Source: Grammothele lineata (lineage: Eukaryota; Basidiomycota; Agaricomycetes; Polyporales; Polyporaceae). From it: a stretch of DNA of 64,000 nucleotides. The stretch is from assembly GCA_002150815.3 (NCBI GenBank), contig NDFF03000009.1, positions 1 through 64,000 of the forward strand. Direction: 5' to 3'. The notes under the pieces were generated by a model, which ran no database searches, was not told the DNA's origin, and saw nothing but the letters and a program-made list of their open reading frames with translations. Shown here piece by piece: positions 45,030-54,822 of the stretch. Made by a program: the position numbers and the translations under genes. Within the stretch, counting starts at the first letter, position 1, and each line of letters opens with the position of its first letter.

Positions 45030-46503
45030 ATGTTCTCCTCATTTTTCTCGTGAGTCTCTCCGCGCCCGCCTGCGTCGTATCCCTCTCATGCTCACACAGC
45101 ACCGCGCCTCCCACCGACCCCCATGCGCCCAACTTCCATCCCGTGTCCGCCGCCGTCCAGCCCTCGGAGCTTTATGGAGAGCTTGAGTCCAAAGACACCG
45201 AGTGGGCCTGCCCGGGCGGGTTCGCGGTAGAGACGCAGATTTTCTATACCTTCCTGGAGGATGGCACATCTCTCATGTGCCAAGTGATCCACTCTTCGGT
45301 TGGGTGCGTCCCTTGCAATCATCATCTTTTGGCCTTTGCGTCTCACAATCATTCCCCGCCCGTTCCGCTCCGTCCTCTCCCGACGCGCAGTGTATGGTAC
45401 CCGACAATCCAGTTTACATGCAAGATATACAACCCCAACACTAAGGAAAAGACATGGAAGTCCGTCAACGTTACCAACTTCACGGTCGCGCCCTCGGGGC
45501 TCGACAAACGTTCATGCAAGGCGGACGAGTTCTCCATTACTTACAAGGCGAAACCGAGTGCAGACGTCCCCGAGCAGTATACCGTCACCGCCAACCTCGA
45601 CACCGACCTGCAGATCACCCTCACCATCTCGCGGGCCGCCTCCGCGCCGGGCTTCAAGGTCGGCAAGGGCCCCACAGGTGGCTTCTCGTACTTTGGCCCG
45701 GACACGAAGAACCCGGAGGGGTACGTTGTCCACCGCTTCTGGCCGCTCTACAAGGCGTCCGGTATGCTCGTCCACCGCGGCGCGGCTGTGCCTGTGAACG
45801 GTCCGGGCATGTTCGTGCACGCGATCCAGGGCATGCGCCCGAACCTCGTCGCCGCTCGCTGGAACTTCGCGCACTTCCAGAGCCCCGCGCACGGCGGCGT
45901 GTCCGCGATCCAAATGGAGTTCACCACTATAGACGCGTACGGGCGCAAGGGCGCCGGATCGGGCTTTGTCGCTGTCAATGTTGGCGGGCTCGTCCTCGGC
46001 GGAAAGCTCGCGGCCGTGACGGCGGAGACGAAGTGGCCCGACGAGGACCAGGCGGCGAGCGCTGGCGTCATCTCGCGCGCGGCGCACACGAAGACGGCGC
46101 ACGATCCCGACACGGGATACAACGCGCCGACGGAGTTGACCTTCCGCTGGGCTGCGCCATCGGTGCTCGCGGATGCGCCTGGTTCCATCGATGCAGCCGT
46201 GACTCTCGATGTCGGCCCTCCAGACGCAATGAAGGGATTGATTGAGAAGGTCGATGTCCTAGCGGAGATTCCGTACGTTATCAAGACGATGGTTAACTAT
46301 GTCGCGGGCACGAAGCCGTATATCTATCAGGTGCGTTCTCGTTCTGGATTGTCTCTAACCATGTTCTAACAGGCACGACTGCACAGTGGCTGAACCCCGG
46401 CGCGAAGATGCATGTCAGTTTACCCGCGGGGATCATTGAGGGTGTGTCGGACAAGTTGGAGGTTGAAGGAATACTGTACACCGAGGCCACGTTCATCTCG
46501 TAA
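45030..46503 (+). CDS. SVF1: Svf1-like survival factor, 426 aa, 4 exons
   Basis: Oxidative-stress/survival factor family; the yeast protein is cytosolic and Golgi-associated and has been linked to ceramide transport and tolerance of oxidative stress. Exons 45030-45049, 45100-45303, 45391-46330, 46387-46503. MFSSFF followed by PHAPNFHPVSAAVQPSELYG is the family N-terminus; TEWACPGGFAVETQIFYTFL, CQVIHSSVGVWYPTIQFTCK and GFKVGKGPTGGFSYFGPDTK are further conserved blocks of the double-lipocalin-like fold. HRFWPLY and GPGMFVHAIQGMRPN lie in the C-terminal half. The end (LEVEGILYTEATFIS) is typical. No signal peptide beyond the short amphipathic start, which in yeast forms a membrane-binding helix. 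Length normal for the family (380-430 aa). Confidence 0.94.
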
Positions 46504-47034
46504 TCGGCTCGAACGAGGATACCAAGTCAACCATGTGTAATTGTATGCTACGTTGCAACTCCGAATGTGCTTCCGGGTCCCGGAATCGGTCCTTAACTTC
46601 TCAGATCTGAGCAATGGCCGAACCAGGGACAGGTAGACCGCAGTGGGACAGCAGAAGCATCAGAGAGTTTACACATACTACTTCCAGCCCCCGTCACGGT
46701 TAAGCTTGGACGTTCATATCCTCAGCGGGCTTATTTAGTCGTGTGAATGGCGTTGGAATGGCGCGTGACTCGGATCAGTTGCCACCCGAGCTTGCCACCG
46801 AGGAGTCGGTGCTCGCTACTTACTGCCAGTTTGCGGCGTCCAGACTACGTTCACAACTGTCTGCATCCCAGTACCACGACATAACAACCAATCAGGCAGC
46901 CAGACACCAGCTTTTTCCATGTCATCTGGTGTAAGCAATGAATTCGCGTATGTCCGTATACATGATTTGGCTGCAGTTGCCTTGCTGAACTCAGGTCTAC
47001 CAGTCTTGAAGCGCACGCCCGTGGCGTGCTAGAC
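46504..47034. other. Intergenic between SVF1 and F-box paralogue 3
   Basis: A short plus frame at 46743-46934 could be an upstream exon or leader of the next gene, but no splice path joins it convincingly. Otherwise nothing. Confidence 0.45.
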
Positions 47035-49209
47035 ATGTGTCAGACACTGCTCTCGGCCCAACGAAAACAAGGGACACTTACGAGGTTAGTATACGACAAA
47101 AGCTCTATTTACTCGCTCGCGGCTGAATGAGCCATAATCTAGTGACAGCGCCGTGAGTACACTTCGTTGGGACGGCGAGGCTACCTCGAGCCGGCAGCTC
47201 ATTCGAAGGCATCGAGACTGATCACAGCAGTCTAGTTACGCTCCTCAGCGGCGACCATTCTGTCAGCCATTGACACTCTCCAGACGACATTCTCAGAGAT
47301 TAGCACGCAAATCAATTCGCGTTGCGCTATCCACCGTCTCCCGGTGGAACTCCTCACTCGCATCTTCTTGATGACGACCGAGGAGGCCAGAGATCCTACA
47401 AAGCAAGAGCTTCGCACAGGTTATGGCCGCACCCCCGACGTCTGCAAGAGGCTTCAGCGGGAGAGGCGTTCCATCATCACGCTATCTGGGGTCTGCAAGA
47501 GGTGGCGCGACCTCATGCTCAACTATCTGGCCATGTGGATTTATGTTGACTGCGGTAACCGCGAGCAACTCGCTGCGTTCCAGGCTCGGGCGCAATCTCT
47601 ACCGCTTTCCCTTGTGATAGATGTGGATCATATGCCCCTCCTTTCTCAGAGGGAACTCCCACCATATCTGCGTCGGTTATGGTTAGATAGTGGAGAAATC
47701 GAAGAAGATGAGATCGACGTCGAAGTGGACGAAGACGAAATTCCGGACGAGATTCTTCACGAGTGGGATACCGAAGTCATCATATTTCAAGGAATGACTG
47801 ATTTTATAGATGACGATCAAACATTTGGAGGAGACGGGACAAATCTGAAGTTGCGGGCGCAGGCTGCGTACACCCTACTCAAGAAGCTTCCTCCGCAAAT
47901 CCGTCGGTTGGACCTAATCTCTCGTTCGACCAAGATTGCAGTCGAAACCCTGCTTAGCGGATTCAACCCCCCGCATCTTGAATGCCTCACACTTACCTTG
48001 TCTAACCTACGCGACCATTCTGCTCATTGGGATTTTCGTCCCGTGTACCTGTTTCCTAAGCACGCAGCCAATTCTCTTCTCAAAGCGCTGGCGATATGTC
48101 GAGCATCCACATGGCTTCCCGCAAACCGATTTCCCTGCCTAACCCATCTGTTCCTCTCATTCGAGTTCAAAACAGTCTTTCTTCCATCGCTTCTATCCTT
48201 GCTGGGGCGTACGCCTAGTCTCTCTATCCTCCATCTCTCAGCCGCGCAAATCGTGTTCGATTCCACGCCGACAGTACCGTTCCAACCGCATATAGTGGTG
48301 CTTTCGAAACTCCAATCCCTAGCGTTCACTCGCTGTCCGCTCGAATCACTTCGACTTATTTACTTCATTCAAGCCCGGCCCAAGATCCTCATACGTTCCA
48401 ATGAAATGTTGTGCCGACATGACGATTCCTTTTCATTCAACTCCAGCCATGCTTTCACCGACTTCACCGCAATCGACGTGCAGGTGACGGATCGCGACTT
48501 TCGTATCGTGACGGATGGTCCTGCGGCTTCCTTCGGGATGAAGGAGTCTTCCCAATCTGGTACGGGTCACTTTAGCAACTGGGCCCAATTCCGCACCTGG
48601 CTTCCGCTCGACCGCATCACGTCCCTCCGGCTGGCCGTCGTGGAGAAAGCCGTGAGCGCGCTCCTCGAGATCATCCCCTACGCCCCACAGCTCGCCGACC
48701 TCGCTATCCGACTCGGCACGAAACGATTTAATTTGAACGACTCTCACATACTGATGGACAAGGACATCCTGGACGAGCTTCGCGTCCTCTGCGCCGGGCT
48801 CTCGGCTCGGCCGTTACTGTGCCCGGAGCTACGTTCGCTAGCTATTCGCTCAGAATGCTCAGAATACATGGATCTGAGCAAGTACTGCGACACCGTCGAA
48901 GCTATGCTCGTCTGTCGCGCTGAGGCGGGACACCCGCTCGAAACGCTCGTCATCAAACCTGAGAGTGACATATCTGTCCCCAGGTCCGACGGCGTGTCGA
49001 ATGGCCGGCGGATTTCTATCCGGGAAGCGTTCCGCACGCTCGAGGAGCATGTAACGGAGCTGCACACATACGAGCCACATGAGGTCATCACGAGCGAAGG
49101 GCTGTATCGGATTGATGCTAAATGGGCGCAGATGGAGGAGGAGGAACAGCGATACTGGAAGTTGGCCCCGGAGTTCTTACCAGACGTCGCACAAGCAGAA
49201 GAGTGGTAG
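47035..49209 (+). CDS. F-box/LRR-like protein, 677 aa, 3 exons (paralogue 3)
   Basis: Exons 47035-47084, 47143-47152 (10 nt) and 47236-49209. The third exon starts LRSSAATI, aligned with LRKTVANI and LRATAASI of the paralogues at 28.3 and 31.0 kb; the microexon and first-exon end (KQGTLT) also correspond. F-box: CAIHRLPVELLTRIFLMTT, then IITLSGVCKRWRDLMLNY. A short acidic segment (EIEEDEIDVEVDEDEIPDE) at about 174-193 corresponds to the expandable linker. The Leu-rich array and the end EEEEQRYWKLAPEF match the paralogues (EEQRYWG, EERYWML). It lies 14 kb from the tandem pair, so it arose by dispersed duplication or by rearrangement. Start codon is the least certain part; exon 1 may begin further upstream. 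Confidence 0.8.
47143..47152 (+). other. 10-nt microexon, paralogue 3
   Basis: TGACAGCGCC between TCTAG and GTGAGT, encoding the end of a Ser codon plus Asp-Ser-Ala. Same length, phase and position as in paralogues 1 and 2. Confidence 0.68.
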
Positions 49210-49631
49210 CCCTGTAACGGATCCCGCTTACCCATGTGGCGGAGGGTGGAGAGGCAGGCACGTCAAACCAGTCATGATATCGTCCATGTAGCCTGTGATC
49301 GTATGTTACAATGGGTTTCCTATCCGATGGATGTATAAGGCGGATCGCCCCGGCCAACGTCGTTATTGGGTGTATCCCGCTGAAGAGCCCGAGCCCGAAT
49401 GAGTCGAGGAGACCTTCGATGCCGGCGCAGAAAGCGACTGCACAAGTGGTGATTGGGAATGATACCGGTACGGATGGCGACCCTTGCCTTTGCCTTTGCT
49501 TTGCACCCTGCCCTGGCTGTGTGTCTCGGGGTCGTGTGGATGATCCTCAAATGTGACGGTCGTGTCACGCTGGATCTCAACGACGATCTCGCGCGAGGTT
49601 GGTTGCTGCGTACGCGCCGGCGAAGCAGCAG
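49210..49631. other. Convergent intergenic region
   Basis: Between the stops of F-box paralogue 3 and the membrane protein. Likely both 3' UTRs. Confidence 0.55.
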
Positions 49632-51675
49632 TCAGAACCAGCGGCTGACGAGTGAGACACTTATCCTCACCATGGCATCAACAATTGCGCGTACACTCCT
49701 CCTTGAGATGCTACTAGACGCGGAGAGTAGGTTTGGAAGGGTGTGGTGCCCTATCTTCTCTGCTTGGGCACGGAGCTTCTCTCGCGCATTGAGCATCGCG
49801 AGGAGCGAGGAGCTATATACTGTCGGAGAAAACGGTGAGGCGTCTAAAGGAGAAAACCAACAGCAGAACGCACATCGGGCACCAATGTAATAAAACATGA
49901 CGTATGCCGATGTCGTAGGAAGCAGGATAACCTAAATGCGGAGAGACGGAGACGATCCGCAGGGATTGAGAGGCTGAGTCAACGGGCTGGCGATGTCACT
50001 CACGCTGATCAATGAGAGGATAGCAAAGAAACTAAAGAGCAGATGTAAGAGGGTTGGAAAGGAGACACGAAGGCGACAACGCTCACCTTGTCGCAAATCC
50101 CGTATTAATTGTGTAGAAAAGCTATTTATAGTTGAGACTTGAAGGTGCTCCTCAGATAGACCGTAGACTCACCAATCTATTGATTAGACGATTGGCGCTT
50201 CAAACGGACATCGTCAATTTGACTGTTGTGGACGGTATCTGGCGAAACAACATACCCTGGGGACCCAGTTCGAGAAGTTGATAGTAACGTGACTAGTGTG
50301 GCCGAGAGAAGCAAGTCCGTGAAAGCCGTTACAGAGCTTAGCGCGATATCAAAGGGCTGAAGGACCGAAGTTTCGTGAGCACTTGCATAGCGGAGCGTGA
50401 TCTCGAACCTACTGTGAGTGTGGCGAACCCTGTGAGGGTTTTCAACGGAACGCTGGTAACCCGTCAAGCAAAGTCAGTCATCAGGTGAATGCGACAACTA
50501 CATATGCAAACCCTTTCGCAAAGAGTACTATGATATTGGTCAACATTAGCGGACTGGAAGTGTAAAACGCTAGAGGGAACATACGTAGGCCTAACGCTGA
50601 AAATCACCGAAGAAGTCAGAGGCCGCTCCTCAGGCACGATAAGCGAATCTACATACCGAGGTCTGCCAATACGAATACACTCTGGCGAAGAGTGTCAGCG
50701 TGGGGTGGTGAATGACACACTTTGGGACATACCAAAACTCCCGCCAGTAGTATACTTTTGCTCACTAGAGAATGCGTATTTAGATGTATACATCAAAGAC
50801 GTTTTAAGCTCACTCACGCGTCCATATTCGATACACATAGAAGCTGTAGCGCGCCGGAATAAGGTGACGGTAGACAGATACTAGTGCCAATACACACCTT
50901 TGGATCGTAAATATCGTGATACTCTGATCCCGTTTGACGTGAGACTGAAGGGCGTGGAGGAATAATCAACATACAAACTCACATTGTTGATAATTTGCGC
51001 CTGCGAAGGAACGTCAGATCAAGCTATGTGCTCGAGAGACGCAATGAAAACTAAACCCACAAAAGATGACCTGCAGACGCACAGCGTTAACCTCTGCAAA
51101 CACATAAAGAAAGCGATGCTCACCATGGGAGGGTTGAATCCGTAATGGACCTCGGAATGAGCAGATCCCACACTGGATACAAACTCGGCATTCAGGGGGA
51201 CAGTGAACGACAGGGGATAAACTCACAATCCGTCACAAAATATGCGAAGTTCAAGACGTCCAAAAGCCACAGCCAGGCCACCTAAAGCACGAAGTTACTT
51301 CCGTTTCCAGTATCTCTCTGTAACAGACGCACCATGCACTTGAGGAACCTCCGATCGCGAGGGTAGTGTAGGTAGTACCACGCTGTCTGCGCAGAGACGA
51401 CTGGCCGAGAGGGGAAGTGACGTGAGTCTGCGTCGGGTTCTAACGACCGCAACTCCTGAGTACATACCGCCGAAAATCCTAGAGTCCGTTCCCAGTTAAA
51501 ATCGCACGATGCGGCGGTCGCTTAAAGAACTCACGCAGAAGTGAACATGAACCCGACGGTGATCAAACCGAGCCTAAAGCTTTATTTAGCGAGAACACAG
51601 GAACCCCGGGGATGAACCAGACTGAGAGACGTACGTGAGATCGCCCAACAAACTATCAGGCACAGTAATGGCCAT
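49632..51675 (-). CDS. DUF6534-like multipass membrane protein, about 19 exons
   Basis: Fungal integral membrane family of unknown function. Resolved exons: 51675-51635, 51573-51535, 51478-51468, 51382-51333, 51281-51227, then 51000-50983, 50944-50898, 50843-50818, 50764-50733, 50681-50657, 50596-50585, 50527-50502, 50452-50256, 50197-50173, 50121-50087, 50031-50004, 49931-49874, 49819-49632. All join in frame except that the exon(s) between 51226 and 51001 could not be fixed. Family pieces: LGLITVGFMFTSAIFG, RRFLKCMVAWLWLLDVLNFA, QSFYVYRIW, then the conserved C-terminal block SSVTAFTDLLLSATLVTLL, SRTG, INRLLFYTINTG, LYSSSLLAMLNAREKLR. Seven membrane helices are expected for the family. Exons of 11 and 12 nt are notable. 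No neighbouring gene suggests a role. Confidence 0.75.
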
Positions 51676-51959
51676 AGCGGCTCCCCTTGGTGAAGACCGC
51701 GCCCGAAGCGCGGTTAGCGGCCAGAACGTCCAGAGGGAAGGGAAAGCACGGGTGGGAGGGAGGAGGGGGCGGGAAACGGCGACGACTGATGACCATGGTG
51801 ATTTTTACCTATAGGGACGGCGGAAGAGACTCGGTGGGATCTCCTATCTTGGAGCCGGCGGTGCGGGGTAGCATGGGGCTGCCATCCCTCGCGGCTCAAT
51901 TCGATCTGCGCGGCGCGGCGCGCACGTGCCCGGGAGTAACAACCGATTCTCCGCCAGCT

Positions 51960-51979
51960 CGCACAGGGTCGCACAGGGT
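51960..51979. repeat. Two tandem copies of CGCACAGGGT
   Basis: Perfect 10-bp direct duplication. Confidence 0.8.
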
Positions 51980-52718
51980 CGAGAGGTGATATATCGACCG
52001 CCACGCTGTGCCTTTTTCGAGATATAGATAGCAGCAAATGAACTCTGCCCGGAGCACTTTGAGCGATAGTCTGAAGCATTAGTCGCATTAACATGATCGA
52101 GTCCAGCGTGATCGACAGCACAGCGGGTCGCATCAGTACTCACTCGCAGTGTCGCAGTGGGAGCCGTCCGTCTCCACTTCTGGGAGAACACTCTGAATCA
52201 TACGCGTTCCGTTCACGCTAGCGGGGGAAACGCCGACTTCTTAAGGGTGTCTTATAGAGGCCGCTCAATGTGCCGGAATGCCTTTGATGAGGAAGTGGGT
52301 AAAGGTGGGTAGGCGAAGACACGACGGATATCTGAAAGACACAGGAGGTCCTCTGATTCGCTGAATGAAGCTTCCGCTCGGATGGGCCACGGACTGCGCG
52401 GCCTGCTCCCCAGAAAGGCCCGGAGTCAGATGATCGACCAGATTGAAAGGGCCAATTATCGTTGCCAGGGAAGAAGAGGCCTGAAGCGGCCCGAGCGGAA
52501 CGGATCTCCGTTTCACAGTCTCGACTCGACGTCCCGTATGTTCAAACTTCACTCGCCCCCCACAACCGCTACCGTGGGCTGAGTTGTTGTAAGATTCGAG
52601 AAAAGGCTAGATCCAGGTGAGCCTACGAAGCGCGTTGAGATCAGGGCCATATTGAGCATCGCAATCAACTAATAGCGCCACTGCAAGATTAGGGGACGAC
52701 CGTGTTACCCTGGACCAC

Positions 52719-52740
52719 ATTATAGAGGCTTATAGAGGCT
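52719..52740. repeat. Tandem duplication of TATAGAGGCT
   Basis: Two adjacent copies sharing a T; a related CTTATAGAGGC occurs at about 52252-52262. Confidence 0.7.
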
Positions 52741-53583
52741 ACCAGACGTTAACCTGTCCTGAGACACATGCATGTTAGTGTGGGGAGAAACGGCCCTGCC
52801 GACGTCGTTATCTGCGCCTTCCACACGCAAAGAAATACTCACTTGACATTCGCATGATCGACATCGGCTAATGCCGTTAAGGAGTCGACATGGGGACTTG
52901 GGAAGGCAAGTGGCCCTAGGACGCTCGATGACATCGGCAGGTGTTCGACGAGTCCTGGTGATCCCTTGGCTAAAAGTTCCTGCCAGCGTCCTAGTAGGGT
53001 CTCGCGCAGGGATCCAACTCGCTGAGGTGCGCATTGGAGACGTATACGGCTTCCCCAGATGAGTCTAGACTAGGCGTTTGGCAGCCAGAAGCGAGCCGAG
53101 CAATGACACCCAGCCCTGACCGAAATAAGATCGGTCGACTGTAGCGAAGATTGTCGAGCGACGTCGACGAGGATGGCAAGCCCTAACGTAGTCGACTGGT
53201 CCGGCAACGAGGGGCTGATTGACTAGTATTTGACTTCTGCCTTGGGTGCTAGATTGGTGCTTGGGGAAAGAATAAGCAAGTTACATCTTGCTCCGTCGTG
53301 GATAACAATGGGCCACCTGGAAGTTAAAGGTGATACTCGAAGAGACTACCGGTACTAGTAACGAGTCTCGGAGCTGGAACTTGGCGACGGTCGGATGCGT
53401 GAAGTTGGCGGTCGCAACGCTTGGCACCCAGAGTAGCACCCGAGGGCCAGGCCGTCCGAAGCTCTCACGACGATCCTATTCATCGTGAAATACTAGTATT
53501 TCGCCCTCCCGAGTTCCTAGACATTCCCCTATGGCAAAGAATAGGTCGTATGTACTAGTAGGTCTAAAACGTCTCAAAATGCA

Positions 53584-53673
53584 TCCTTCGAGCAGGGATC
53601 GAACCAGCGGCCTCAAGATGACAACGAGATAACCGATTACAGTCTTGCGCTCTTCCAGCTGAGCTATCGAAGG
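53584..53673 (-). tRNA. tRNA-Tyr (anticodon GTA) with a 17-nt intron
   Basis: Coding strand: acceptor CCTTCGA pairing with TCGAAGG, D-arm GCTC/GAGC around AGCTGGAA, anticodon stem CAAGA/TCTTG, and loop CTGTAA before the intron with A after it, so the anticodon is GTA. Nearly all eukaryotic tRNA-Tyr genes carry an intron just 3' of the anticodon, as here (TCGGTTATCTCGTTGTC). The T-arm GCTGG-TTCGATC-CCTGC has the B-box GGTTCGATCC but one T-T mismatch in its stem. Discriminator A, no encoded CCA. Mature length 73 nt. Confidence 0.93.
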
Positions 53674-54186
53674 CTCTTCGGATTCAATTCATAGACGCCC
53701 AACACCGCAAAAGACCCCGAGAGGGCTTACCCCGCAGCCACGCGGCAAGAACGTTCCAAGGAGAGTTCGACGATACATCATCGCGGTGTCAGAGCACGTT
53801 CCCTCGGCGTACAGCTACTCTCCTTACATACCGAGTGCTCTCCAGCTCTCTTGGCGGTAAGAGTGTGTCCTCAACGCCCACGAGAGACTGCGCGTGTCTC
53901 AGAATGCTAAAATAAGCACGCGTCGGATAGCTGGGGTTGATAGTGATGCTCGATTCTGGAAGAGGTGGTACGAGAGTGAATACAGCGCGTAGCTACCGAA
54001 GACCAGATCGCCCGGTGACCCCATTCACTTCACTCTCTGTCATTGGCCGTTCCTGCCGCCCCAGCTTCCCCAAAAGGCCCCACTCCGCCCATTCCCTCTC
54101 TCTCCCACCCTTCGTCTCTCGTACGCAGCTCTCCCTGCAACCGCCACCACCTCGCGCCGATTCAACTCGTCCTCGTCGTGCTCGCC
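53674..54186. other. Intergenic between tRNA-Tyr and the next gene
   Basis: Upstream flank of the tRNA gene on its strand and promoter of the plus-strand gene. The frame of that gene stays open back to 54043 without a better start. Nothing else seen. Confidence 0.5.
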
Positions 54187-54822
54187 ATGTCCTCCGTTCT
54201 CCGCTCTCTTTCCAAGCACACCCGTTCCCTCTCTGCCTCCGCGCGGTCCCCTGTCGCCGGGCCCTCTCGCGCGTTCCACTCCCCTTTCGCTGTCCTCTCC
54301 AGCGCCGAGTCCCCGCTCACCGCGACCCCCACTCCGAGCGCCTCCGCCGCGCACACGGCCGGCATCTACGAGAAGAACATCGAGTACCCCGCCGAGCCCT
54401 TCGTCTCAGGCTTTGGCACGCGCACCTACGTCGTATCCGCTCCCGACCCCGCCGACGCCCCGTACGAGGTCCCCAGCGGCGCGTTCCCCACTTCTGCGCC
54501 ATACCAGTCCTACGCGCGCACGGACGCGCCCAACCCGCCGCGCGCACAATATGCGTCAACCAGCACCGGCTTCGCGCACCCGCTCTCAAACCGCGTTCCT
54601 CGTCACGACGGCGGCGTTGGCGCGAGCTCTGCTGTCCGCCATCGCGACGCCCCGGGGGCTATGCGCGCGGGAAATAATGGGGGTGCGGGCTTGGCGGATC
54701 CCGCGGGCACCCGCCCGGGTCCCGATGGCGAGCTCCCGGACGTGAATGCCTCGCCGCTGCACGAGAATGCGGAGAAGTTCTCGAAGCTGGGCGTCGACAA
54801 CGCCTGGAAGGCTCGCAAGTGA
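54187..54822 (+). CDS. Hypothetical protein with mitochondrial-type presequence, 211 aa
   Basis: Single exon. The N-terminus MSSVLRSLSKHTRSLSASAR lacks acidic residues and is rich in Ser/Arg, as in mitochondrial targeting signals. The next part (AFHSPFAVLSS, then IYEKNIEYPAEPFVSGFGTR) resembles a short conserved basidiomycete protein, but I cannot name a function. The rest is Pro/Ala/Ser-rich, and the end is charged (NAEKFSKLGVDNAWKARK). Codon use is strongly C-ending, like COX4 and the secreted protein, which supports that it is real and expressed. The frame extends upstream to 54043 with a GTG; the ATG at 54187 is preferred because it puts the targeting peptide at the N-terminus and follows a CT-rich leader. 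Confidence 0.72.
   Translation: MSSVLRSLSKHTRSLSASARSPVAGPSRAFHSPFAVLSSAESPLTATPTPSASAAHTAGIYEKNIEYPAEPFVSGFGTRTYVVSAPDPADAPYEVPSGAFPTSAPYQSYARTDAPNPPRAQYASTSTGFAHPLSNRVPRHDGGVGASSAVRHRDAPGAMRAGNNGGAGLADPAGTRPGPDGELPDVNASPLHENAEKFSKLGVDNAWKARK

Larger units (their letters stand above)
51676..53583. other. 1.9-kb intergenic, short repeats only
   Basis: Upstream of the membrane-protein gene. It holds a 10-bp direct repeat at 51960-51979 and a duplicated TATAGAGGCT at about 52719-52740. No frame (for example 52265-52552 minus) has recognisable features. Confidence 0.5.

Noticed and set aside
46743..46934. Plus-strand frame as first exon of F-box paralogue 3
   Set aside because: It does not resemble the first exon of the paralogues and no in-frame splice path to 47143 was found; the exon at 47035-47084 aligns better.
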